From the NCBI GenBank assembly GCA_964420925.1, contig CAYQVB010000104.1, forward strand, positions 9,344 to 73,343: a stretch of DNA of 64,000 nucleotides, read 5' to 3'. Made by a program: the position numbers and the translations under genes. The stretch's first letter is position 1; every line of letters begins with the position of its first letter. This DNA is from JAJEAD01 sp964420925. Lineage in GTDB: Bacteria > Pseudomonadota > Gammaproteobacteria > HK1. Under the pieces are notes generated by a model, which saw only the letters and a list, made by a program, of their open reading frames with translations, was not told where the DNA came from and did no database searches. Shown here in pieces: positions 34,771-41,692 of this stretch.

Positions 34771-35628
34771 ATGCACTACGGAGTGGTATTCCCCCAGATC
34801 GAGATCGGCGCCGACCCCGCCGGCTGCCGCGACTTCGCCCAGGCCGCCGAGGGGCTCGGCTTCGACGGACTGATGACCTACGACCACGTCCTCGGCGCCG
34901 ACACTTCGGTGCGGCCGGGCTGGTCCGGCTGGTACCAGCTCGAAGACATGTTCCACGAGCCCTTCGTGCTCTTCGGCCACCTCGCTGCGGTCACCGAGCG
35001 CATCCGCTTCGTCACCGGCATCCTGATTCTCCCGCAGCGCCAGACCGCGCTCGTCGCCAAGCAGGCGGCGGAGGTGGACGTGCTGAGCGGAGGGCGGATG
35101 ACGCTCGGCATCGGGGTGGGATGGAACGACGTCGAGTTCGAGGCCCTCGGGCAGAACTTCCGCGACCGCGGGCGCCGCAGCGAGGAGCAGATCGAGGTCA
35201 TGCGCCGGCTCTGGACGAAGGAGTCGGTGGACTTCGACGGCAAGTGGCACCGGGTGCCTGCCGCCGGCATCAACCCCCTGCCCGTGCAGCGTCCGATCCC
35301 GGTGTGGATCGGCGGGGAAGCGGACCCGGTGCTGCGCCGCGCCGCGCGCATCGGCGAAGGCTGGCTGCCGATGGGCAAGCCCGGGGACAACGCAGCGGCG
35401 CTCGAGCGCCTGCGGGGCTATCTGTCGGCGGAGGGACGAGACGACGAGCCCTACGCCATCGTGCCGGTCGTCGATCTGCACGGCCAGGGCTGGGACGACC
35501 TCGCCCGAGACGTCGAGGACTGGCGCGCACTCGGCGCCACCCACCTCTACTTCGACGGCATGAAGGTCGGCATCGGAGGCCCGGCCGAGCACATCGCGGC
35601 GATAGAGCGATTTCGCAAGCTGCTGTAG
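34771..35628 (+). CDS. LLM-class F420/FMN-dependent oxidoreductase (TIGR03619-like)
   Basis: A 285-residue luciferase-like protein of a different subgroup from the pair at 2.7-4.9 kb. MHYGVVFPQIEIGADPAGCR, FDGLMTYDHVLGAD, ERIRFVTGILILPQRQTALV and SGGRMTLGIGVGWNDVEFEA are the hallmarks of TIGR03619 family F420-dependent enzymes. The C-terminal half contains PVWIGGEADPVLRRAARIGE. The cofactor (F420 or FMN) cannot be decided by reading; no F420 biosynthesis genes are in the window. Confidence 0.85.
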   Translation: MHYGVVFPQIEIGADPAGCRDFAQAAEGLGFDGLMTYDHVLGADTSVRPGWSGWYQLEDMFHEPFVLFGHLAAVTERIRFVTGILILPQRQTALVAKQAAEVDVLSGGRMTLGIGVGWNDVEFEALGQNFRDRGRRSEEQIEVMRRLWTKESVDFDGKWHRVPAAGINPLPVQRPIPVWIGGEADPVLRRAARIGEGWLPMGKPGDNAAALERLRGYLSAEGRDDEPYAIVPVVDLHGQGWDDLARDVEDWRALGATHLYFDGMKVGIGGPAEHIAAIERFRKLL

Positions 35629-35682
35629 GGCAGATCTCCGCGCTCGTTCCCGGTTGCGCCCCGCCGGGACGCGGGCCGCAAC

Positions 35683-36882
35683 CTACATGCGCCGCGGGAT
35701 GTAGCGGGACAGGAAGGCCGCGCCGAGCATCCAGCTTCCCGCCGCGAAGAACACCGCGGACAACGGGAAGACCGCGAGGAGCATCGCAAAGAGGCCCGGG
35801 GCGCCGAGCTGCGCGATGTCCCGGTAGGTGAGGTAGACGCCGGTCATCTCGGCGCGTTCGAAGGGGCGCACCGCCCGCATGAAGGGCACGTTGCCCGCGC
35901 CGTCCAGGGCGGTGGCGGCGAGCGCGTTCCACACCAGCAGCGTCAGCGCCACCCAGGGCCAGCCCGCGCACAGCCCCACGAGCATGCTGATTGCCGCGGT
36001 GGCCACGAATCCGGAGGTGAGCAGGCGCCGCAGGCCGTAGCGACGGCCGAGTCGACCCCACCACGTGACGCTCAGGACCCAGGCCGTGCCGATGGAAACC
36101 GTCGCCGCGCCCGCGAGCTCCCCGAGACCCGAGACCTTGGCGTAGATCGGGGTGTAGATGACGAAGGTCATCCACCAGGAGGCGCGAGCGGCCGCCAGGA
36201 CCCAGGCGAGGCGCATGCGCGGCTGGACGGTGAAGCGGCGCACATGGCGCAAGGGATTGACGGGGCGGGTGGAGTCCTGCCGGAGCGCCACCGCATGCAG
36301 GCCCAGCCAGCGGAAGTAGAGAACGGAGAGGAGCGCGGCCGCGCCTGCGAGGGCGAAGGGCAAGGTCGGGGAGACGCGGGTCTGGAGATACACGCCGAGC
36401 CAGGGACCGAGCGCGAACGCGAACACCGTGTAGAGGATGCGCAGCGGCTCGAAGCGCATGAGCTCGCGCCGCGGGGTCACTTCCAGGATGTAGGCGCTCA
36501 GGGGTACGTCCATCGCCGCGCTGGAAATGAAGTGGATCACGAGGCCGGCGGCGAAGAGCAAGGGCGTGCCGCTCCCGAGCAGCACGATGGAGACGAGCAT
36601 CCCCAGCGTGCCGAGGTAGAAGGTGATCCCGGCTCCGAGACGATGGAGCAGCACCGGCACCGAGACGGTGGTCGCGACCCCGACCCCGGCTGCAGCAAAG
36701 TAAAGCACGCTCACCGCCTGGGCGTCGCCGAGCAGCGTGTGCGCCTCGAGCGGGAGCACCGAGATCAGCACGGCCCGGCTGAAGGTGGCGAAAAAGAAGA
36801 GGCCGGCGAAGGCGATCGGCCAGCGCACGGACCAGTCGATCCGGCCGAGCCGGATCGACATCCTGCTTTCGTAGCGCCTCAC
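35683..36882 (-). CDS. Major facilitator superfamily transporter
   Basis: A 399-residue protein with about 12 hydrophobic segments in two halves. The cytoplasmic loop between helices 2 and 3 (RLGAGITFYLGTLG) and the charged mid-loop (LRQDSTRPVNPLRHVRRFTV) fit the MFS fold. PFERAEMTGVYLTYRDIAQL before the last helices is distinctive. The start is a GTG at 36882 with GGAAAG upstream. The substrate is unknown. It is followed at 86 bases by the PLP enzyme gene on the same strand, which is transcribed first. Confidence 0.8.
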   Translation of the reverse strand: MRRYESRMSIRLGRIDWSVRWPIAFAGLFFFATFSRAVLISVLPLEAHTLLGDAQAVSVLYFAAAGVGVATTVSVPVLLHRLGAGITFYLGTLGMLVSIVLLGSGTPLLFAAGLVIHFISSAAMDVPLSAYILEVTPRRELMRFEPLRILYTVFAFALGPWLGVYLQTRVSPTLPFALAGAAALLSVLYFRWLGLHAVALRQDSTRPVNPLRHVRRFTVQPRMRLAWVLAAARASWWMTFVIYTPIYAKVSGLGELAGAATVSIGTAWVLSVTWWGRLGRRYGLRRLLTSGFVATAAISMLVGLCAGWPWVALTLLVWNALAATALDGAGNVPFMRAVRPFERAEMTGVYLTYRDIAQLGAPGLFAMLLAVFPLSAVFFAAGSWMLGAAFLSRYIPRRM

Positions 36883-36968
36883 CGGACTTTCCGCGGGCGG
36901 TGCCGTGCGCTCAACCGGCTTCGGGGCAGGCGATCACCTTCGGGCCCGTACCACTTCTCAACGGGCCA

Positions 36969-38186
36969 CTATCCAGGAGGGCGCGCCCGGGCGAACACTT
37001 CGTTCACGCGTCGTGCAATCACGGGCGCTTCGTCGTCCTTCAGGCAAAGCGCCCGCATCACCACCTTTCCCTCGTCCACGAAGGAGGGATCGACGTGAAC
37101 GGCAGGCGAGCCGTCCTGGAGCGCAATCACGAGATTGAAGGCGGAAGGGTCTCCGGGATGTGAAGGGAGCGTGAGCACGAGGCAGGGCTCTTCCCCGTTC
37201 GCGCTCTCCTCGATGCGCACCCCGCGTCCGATACCGGCATCGAGACGCGATGCTATGGCCTCGAGCCGTCTGAGGCATCGCCGGTTGCGTTCCCCGATGT
37301 CCTCCCCCACGAAGAGTCCGAGCGCGGTGAGGAGCGCCACGATCTGCTCCTTGCCCACCTTGGAGGAGCGGCCGATACCGTGCTGGGGGAGGCCACGGAG
37401 GTTCAGGCCGGCGAAGAGCGCGGGCGGCGGGCGCCACTGCTCGAAGAAGAGATCCTGGTCGAGGTTCTGCAGCAGCGCCGAGGCGACGAGGTCGCGCCGC
37501 CCGCACAGGATGCCGCTCCCCTGCGGTCCGAGGATCGCCTTGCCGCCGCTGATGGAGACGAGATCGGCGCCCTCCTCCAGGAAGCGGCGGAGGTTCCGGG
37601 TGGGCGGAAGCTGGGACGCGGCGTCGACGAGCACCGGCACCCCTTTCGCGTGCGCGACCTCCGCCACCGCGCGAAGGGTGGGCCGCGAGCTCGGCTGGGC
37701 CACGTAGAATACGCAGGCGGTGCGCTCCCCGATCGCGTCGTCGATCTCCCAGGCCTCCGCGTCGCGCACCCCGGCCCCGCTGTAGCGGTCCGGGAGGCCC
37801 ACCTCGACGAGGCGCGCGCCCGCCGCGCGCACCGCGTGGTCGTAGAAGTTGCGCTGGCTGCGCACCACCACCGCCTCGTCGCGCATTCCCGTGGTGTCGG
37901 GGAGCCGGTTCATGCGGGCGGGATCCAATCCCGCGAGGCACGCGGCAGTGCCGAGCAGCAGCCCCGCCGAGGCGCCCGCAGTCACCATGCCGGCTTCCGC
38001 GCCGGTGGCCTCCGCGATGATCTCGCTCGCCCGGCCCTGGAGCTCCGCCATGTCGACGCAGTGCTGGGTGGCCTCCTGCATCGCGGTCGCGATCTCGGGC
38101 GGCATCGGCGCCCCGCTCACCCGCGTCGCGGTGCCCTTCGCGTTGATGATCGTCGGCACTCCGAGCCGTTCGTAGACGTTCGACAT
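36969..38186 (-). CDS. SelA-like PLP-dependent enzyme (aminotransferase class V fold)
   Basis: A 405-residue protein of the SelA/DgaE-like group. It begins MSNVYERLGVPTIINAKGTA, has PLP-pocket sequence TAGASAGLLLGTAACLAG and the putative PLP lysine Lys216 in SISGGKAILGPQGSGILCG. LQGRASEIIAEATGAEAG matches the family N-terminal pattern. Members act as lyases on amino sugars or hydroxy-amino acids, or load selenocysteine; no tRNA-Sec genes are here, so a catabolic lyase is likelier. It may be co-transcribed with the MFS carrier downstream. Confidence 0.75.
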   Translation of the reverse strand: MSNVYERLGVPTIINAKGTATRVSGAPMPPEIATAMQEATQHCVDMAELQGRASEIIAEATGAEAGMVTAGASAGLLLGTAACLAGLDPARMNRLPDTTGMRDEAVVVRSQRNFYDHAVRAAGARLVEVGLPDRYSGAGVRDAEAWEIDDAIGERTACVFYVAQPSSRPTLRAVAEVAHAKGVPVLVDAASQLPPTRNLRRFLEEGADLVSISGGKAILGPQGSGILCGRRDLVASALLQNLDQDLFFEQWRPPPALFAGLNLRGLPQHGIGRSSKVGKEQIVALLTALGLFVGEDIGERNRRCLRRLEAIASRLDAGIGRGVRIEESANGEEPCLVLTLPSHPGDPSAFNLVIALQDGSPAVHVDPSFVDEGKVVMRALCLKDDEAPVIARRVNEVFARARPPG

Positions 38187-38360
38187 GCTCTACCTCGTAT
38201 GCGAGTGGAGACCTGCTTGGAGCGCGTCCGCCGCGGGCACGTTCGCGGCAAGTCTATATCGCTTTGTGCCCGCGGGGAGCGCTCGGGACACTCGCATCCT
38301 GGTCAGCAACGCCGTACCGTCTGCGCGTAATCATCAAGCAAGATAAGTGGTTCCACGCGT

Positions 38361-38631
38361 AGCTCATCGCATCCGGGACGGTCCATCAGGGCCAACGTCG
38401 AAGCGATGGGATGGACGGCCGGCGAAGCGGCGAAGCGCTTGGGCGTCTCACGCAGCGCACTCTCGAACCTGTTGGATGGGCACGCGGGCATATCGACGGA
38501 TATGGCGCTCGCCCCCGAACGCATCGGGTTGGGCGGATGCCGAGTTCTGAATGCGACGGCAAGGATTGTACGACTTGGTACGGGCACGACGACGCGCGGA
38601 AAAAACGGCACCGGCGGAGGCGACGACTTGA
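38361..38631 (+). pseudogene. Decayed HigA-type antitoxin (frameshift plus stop)
   Basis: Frame 1 reads SHPGRSIRANVEAMGW, then TAGEAAKRLGVSRSALSNLL and DGHAGISTDMALAPER, the XRE-like core of HigA. The expected continuation then appears in another frame, ASGWADAEF-stop-MRRQGLYDLVRAR, where HigA proteins have EFW; the TGA at 38548-38550 replaces the Trp codon. So there is a two-base loss near 38520 and a nonsense change, and no start codon precedes the HPG motif. A weak HigB-like tail (RGERSGHSHPGQQRR then TVCA) ends at 38331, suggesting that the toxin has decayed too. Confidence 0.7.
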
Positions 38632-38750
38632 TGCGCGGGCAAGGGGCTTTGCACACGCCGATTCACCCTCGCACCAGTGCGGGACGATAGCTCCAATCCG
38701 TTGCAGTTGAACCCGGAGGGTGCGGCCGGTATCGTTGCGCGCTTCGCGCT

Positions 38751-38827
38751 GGCTACGTAGCTCAGTTGGTTAGAGCACGGCACTCATAATGCCGGGGTCG
38801 GTGGTTCAAGTCCACCCGTAGCCACCA
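38751..38827 (+). tRNA. tRNA-Met (CAT), elongator type
   Basis: A 77-base cloverleaf with acceptor GGCTACG pairing with CGTAGCC, D arm AGCTCAGTTGGTTAGAGC, anticodon loop CTCATAA with CAT at 38785-38787, T arm GGTGGTTCAAGTCCACC and an encoded CCA end. The acceptor and D arm match enterobacterial elongator tRNA-Met. A tRNA-Ile2 (modified CAT) is the alternative but fits less well. Degenerate mobile and toxin-antitoxin sequence follows directly, consistent with use as an insertion site. Confidence 0.95.
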
Positions 38828-39111
38828 GCCAATTTTCGCCTAGCCTTCTGATTCAGAAGACTTTTTTCGGGCGAGTCCGACGGGTGCCGAAACGGCTTCC
38901 CCACCAGTTTCCCAACACGCGTGGCGCGACGCAACGGCGTCCTATGGCACTTTCCTGAACGAATTTCCGGAAAAGCTCCCGGTACCACCGCATACGTGAG
39001 CGACGGCCGCTCGCCGTCTGAGCCTCCGTGCTCCGCAATCTGGAAATCATGGATTGCGAATACGACACTTTTTTCAACCCAGTGCCATCGGGCGAGGTTG
39101 GCGGCACTCAT
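38806..39111 (-). pseudogene. Truncated Doc/Fic-type toxin
   Basis: The ATG at 39111 overlaps the AbrB-type antitoxin stop as ATGA. The first 33 residues, ending WVEKSVVFAIHDFQIAEHGG then SDG, match the start of Doc toxins (a lysine/isoleucine helix followed by HGG). Where Doc has a RDEGLLESAL-type segment and later the catalytic HxFxxGNKR motif, this frame runs into unrelated sequence shared with the repeat at 40415-40590. The toxin is therefore cut after about a quarter of its length at ~39011, and the frame itself finally ends within the tRNA gene region. Confidence 0.7.
38838..39011. repeat. ~175-bp direct repeat, copy 1
   Basis: Sequence from CCTTCTGATTCAGAAGACTT through CGGCTTCCCCACCAGTTTCC and GGCACTTTCCTGAACGAATT to GCATACGTGAGCGACGGCC recurs at 40415-40590 with scattered changes. 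It abuts the break point of the Doc toxin, so it was either inserted there or formed the recombination boundary. One reverse frame gives GKLVGKPF.HPSDSPE in both copies, but frames are not kept along the whole unit, so coding is doubtful. Confidence 0.7.
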
Positions 39112-39335
39112 TTGGCGAGCTTGCGCAGTACCTCCCGGTCTTCGTGCATGATCCGTTCCGCCGCTGGCATCTGGCGTGCCACGGCGTCATCGCAGCGTGT
39201 GAGCCGGTATGCGCCGTCCGGCGCCTTCGTCAGACTGAGTGTGTCGCCCTGGCTCACCTCGAGTCGCGCCATGTCCTCCGCGGTCAACGTGGCAGTGGAC
39301 GACGCACCGGCCGCGGTTACTTTGAGCGTCAGCAT
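39108..39335 (-). CDS. AbrB/MazE-like antitoxin
   Basis: A 75-residue swapped-hairpin protein: MLTLKVTAAGASSTATLTAE, then MARLEVSQGDTLSLTKAPDG and YRLTRCDD, followed by the toxin-binding tail ARQMPAAERIMHEDREVLRK. It belongs to the AbrB family that pairs with Doc toxins, and the Doc start overlaps its stop. The frame is intact, but with its toxin truncated it may be an orphan antitoxin. A coding-like fragment (SRERLLRLPALTAQGEVEVP then PDTINRRFT, stop at 39370) lies just upstream on the same strand. Confidence 0.8.
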   Translation of the reverse strand: MLTLKVTAAGASSTATLTAEDMARLEVSQGDTLSLTKAPDGAYRLTRCDDAVARQMPAAERIMHEDREVLRKLAK

Positions 39336-39490
39336 CTCCTTCTCCTCATCAGAGTGACGTGCAGTATATTCAGGTGAAGCGGCGGTTGATGGTGTCCGGC
39401 GGCACCTCGACCTCTCCCTGGGCCGTCAACGCCGGGAGGCGGAGCAGCCGCTCCCTGGAGTCGGACAGATTGGCGGCAGCATCGCCGGAG

Positions 39491-39829
39491 CTAGATTTCG
39501 CACCGGGGAAGCAATCTCTGGAGGGACCGTTGGCGAACGGGAGTTGCCCCGCCTATGCGGAGCTTTGCAGAGGCGTAGCTCCACTCCGGCCCCGACCCTG
39601 CCGCAAACGCCCCCGGCACCACCTCCACCGGTACGAATAATGGCCGGGGCTCCGGTGCAGCCTCCGCACCCAACCTCGGGTCACGACGCCAACTGAACAC
39701 CAGGTTCGTGTTCACCTCGCATCGGCGCGCGACCTCCGCCACCGTCACGCCCGGTATCCGCGTCTGCGCCACAATCTGGCGCTTCTCCTCTTCCGTCCAC
39801 CGTCGCCGGCTCCCTCGTCCTCCTCCCAT
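39491..39829 (-). mobile_element. IS66-family remnant (OrfA/TnpA-like)
   Basis: An open frame of 112 codons. Its N-terminal half RRRWTEEEKRQIVAQTRIPG, VTVAEVARRCEVNTNLVFSW and RRDPRL is the helix-turn-helix part of the IS66 accessory protein, followed by PLFVPVEVVPG. The rest diverges from the family, and neither the OrfB nor the large transposase is present on either side; no terminal inverted repeats were seen. This is a transposon fossil in the region behind tRNA-Met. Confidence 0.75.
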
Positions 39830-39989
39830 CGAGCTCCGCCCTCACCTTCCACTTGTCGATGATGAGGATCCACCTCCTCATCGACCCTCAACCCTGCAAC
39901 GCTCGACTCTCCTCGAACAAGGGCGGGAATCCCGGACACTTACGAGCAGGGCCCCAGGCACCCGCAGCACCGATGTAAGGGCGCCGCAG

Positions 39990-40065
39990 CGCAGCACGCC
40001 GTGCCGGAGCCCGTGCTCGAACTCGTGCGAAACCTCGCAGGCGAGACCGCCCCCGGCACCGGCGA
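39990..40065 (+). pseudogene. Displaced fragment of a dsbC-like gene
   Basis: About 75 bases (GCGCAGCACGCCGTGCCGGA onward) are closely similar to 48643-48718 in the DsbC-like gene. The translation AQHAVPEPVLELVRNLAGET parallels AQHTVPEPVLELVRSLAGEV there. It covers only the signal-peptide junction and first helix. This links the graveyard at 39-41 kb with the 48-kb region. Confidence 0.65.
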
Positions 40066-40249
40066 TCGTCTCCCCTTTCCTTAGCGCCCCACCAGCGACT
40101 TCAACGGAGTCACGGCGCAGACGGACCATCCGAGGCATCTGTCCCATTCCGGAGGGCCCAAGGCCGGAGTGCGCTCTCTCGCACGCAGCAAGCCCTTCGA
40201 CCCGTTCATTGCGCCTCCTGAGCGCGAGAGAGCGCGCCCCGACCCAGCA

Positions 40250-40375
40250 GGGCTCACATACCCCACGAACTGTGCGAGAAGACTCACGTACCTGGTGAGC
40301 GGATAACAATAGGGGGACGCAACGGGTACGGTAAGTGACTGACGCACTGCAGCGAAGGGCTCACGTACCCCGCGA
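40250..40375. repeat. Three copies of a CTCACRTACC motif
   Basis: GCTCACATACCCC (near 40252), ACTCACGTACCTGG (near 40283) and GCTCACGTACCCCG (near 40358) occur within 110 bases. Between them lies GTGAGCGGATAACAAT (40295-40310). Function unknown; the spacing is irregular (about 31 and 75 bases). Confidence 0.4.
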
Positions 40376-40414
40376 AGGAGTGATCAGGAATCGGGCGAAT
40401 CACCATTCTCGCAT

Positions 40415-40590
40415 AACCTTCTGATCCAGGGGAATTTCTTCGGGCGCGTCCGACCACTGCAGAAACGGCTTCCCCACCAATTTCCCCGCCACGCCCGGCG
40501 CATCGCGACGCTGTCCTACGGCACTTTCCTGAACGAATCCCCAGGAAAGTTTCCGGAGCCGCCACATGCCTGAACGAGGGCCGCGCGCAC
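40415..40590. repeat. ~175-bp direct repeat, copy 2
   Basis: The second copy of the unit at 38838-39011, with the shared blocks CCTTCTGATCCAGGGGAATT, CGGCTTCCCCACCAATTTCC and GGCACTTTCCTGAACGAATC. The distance between copies is about 1.58 kb and encloses the IS66 and dsbC fragments, as if the two copies bound an inserted or duplicated segment. Confidence 0.7.
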
Positions 40591-41146
40591 CGCCCGCTCG
40601 CCAACGTCGTGCATGCATGCCTCGAGTGGACAGCAGAGTGCGACAAGTGCAGTCAGTCCTCCCTCTCGGTCCTTCACGCCGGCGTCGAGCAGTGCGACGA
40701 CGGCAGAGTAGTGCTGTTGGATGGAGGAGTGTTTTTCGCCGTCGCCGCGTGAGTACCTGGATGGGTTGCTGGATATCCTGATCAACGCGCATGCCGGGGT
40801 AGTTGACGGTGTGCTGGTCGCCTGGGGCTACAGACTCCATGAGTGCCTCGACGCGCAGGGACGCATCACCATAGTGGTGGAGACGGGCGGGCCGTGCGCC
40901 GCGACGCACACCCGCGAACTCGGGGAATCCGGGTATGCGGCTACTGGAGCGGTGGGGACGGCTGATCGCAGATCCGCCGAGACATCGCAATTCGCGGAAA
41001 AGCGCCAGCGGAGTTGCAGGAACTCAACCTCTTCGGATCTTCCCGGGACCATCGCCGACGCTTGCCCGGAACGGCACGCCCAAGGATTCCCGAGCGCCGC
41101 GCGTCTTATGGATTGGACATCGGACACGGACCGATGATGTGTCGGT
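40591..41146. other. Stretch without a recognisable gene
   Basis: Several open frames cross this stretch on both strands, the longest on the plus strand starting MEECFSPSPREYLDGLLDIL at 40721. None has a convincing ribosome site, domain or codon pattern. The sigma factor gene begins at its right end; no -35/-10 pair stands out. I see no supported gene here. Confidence 0.5.
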
Positions 41147-41692
41147 ATGAGTGACCAATTCGACGGGGCGCTCGCCGCGCGGGCCGCCGCGGGCGACCGC
41201 GGCGCGTTTGCCGCGTTGCTCGAGCGCCACTACGGCCGGATCTACCGGCTGGGCGCGCGCGTGCTCGACGATGTCGACGAGGCGGCCGATCTCGCGCAGG
41301 ACGTGTGCGTCGCGCTGCCCGGCAAGCTCGCCTCGTATCGCGGCGATAGCAAGTTCACGACTTGGCTCTACCGCGTGGTGCTCAACGCCGCGCGCGATGC
41401 GCAGCGCCGCCGGACGACGAGGCAGCGAGGCGAGCGCGGCTACGTCGAAGTCGAAGCGTTCGAGCGCGCCCGGGGCGCCGAGCGTGCGGAAGCGTCATCG
41501 TGGCTGCGAGCGGCGCTCGGGCAGTTGTCCGAAGAGCTCCGGGCCACGGTCGTGCTCGTGATCGAGGAGGGCCTGCGCCACGCGGAGGCGGGCGAGGTGC
41601 TCGGCGTCTCGGAGTCGACCGTGTCGTGGCGAATGCACGAGGTGCGCAAGCGGCTGCGCGCCCTGGCCGCCGAGGAGGAGGAAGCGCGGTGA
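41147..41692 (+). CDS. ECF-type RNA polymerase sigma factor
   Basis: A 181-residue sigma-70 family protein. Region 2 (about 20-90) contains ALLERHYGRIYRLGARVL, then DEAADLAQDVCVALPGKL and FTTWLYRVVLNAARDAQRRR. Region 4 (about 120-175) holds LSEELRATVVLVIEEGLRHA and EAGEVLGVSESTVSWRMHEV. It would direct transcription of a small regulon. Its stop overlaps the next gene as GTGA, so the membrane protein downstream is its likely regulator or target. Confidence 0.9.
   Translation: MSDQFDGALAARAAAGDRGAFAALLERHYGRIYRLGARVLDDVDEAADLAQDVCVALPGKLASYRGDSKFTTWLYRVVLNAARDAQRRRTTRQRGERGYVEVEAFERARGAERAEASSWLRAALGQLSEELRATVVLVIEEGLRHAEAGEVLGVSESTVSWRMHEVRKRLRALAAEEEEAR

Noticed and set aside
38245..38331. 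HigB toxin tail upstream of the HigA remnant
   Set aside because: Only a weak match (RGERSGHSHPGQQRR region) without the conserved end of HigB; noted with the HigA pseudogene but not called as a feature.
38751..38827. tRNA-Ile2 (modified CAT) instead of tRNA-Met
   Set aside because: The acceptor and D arm match elongator tRNA-Met closely; Ile2 genes usually differ there.
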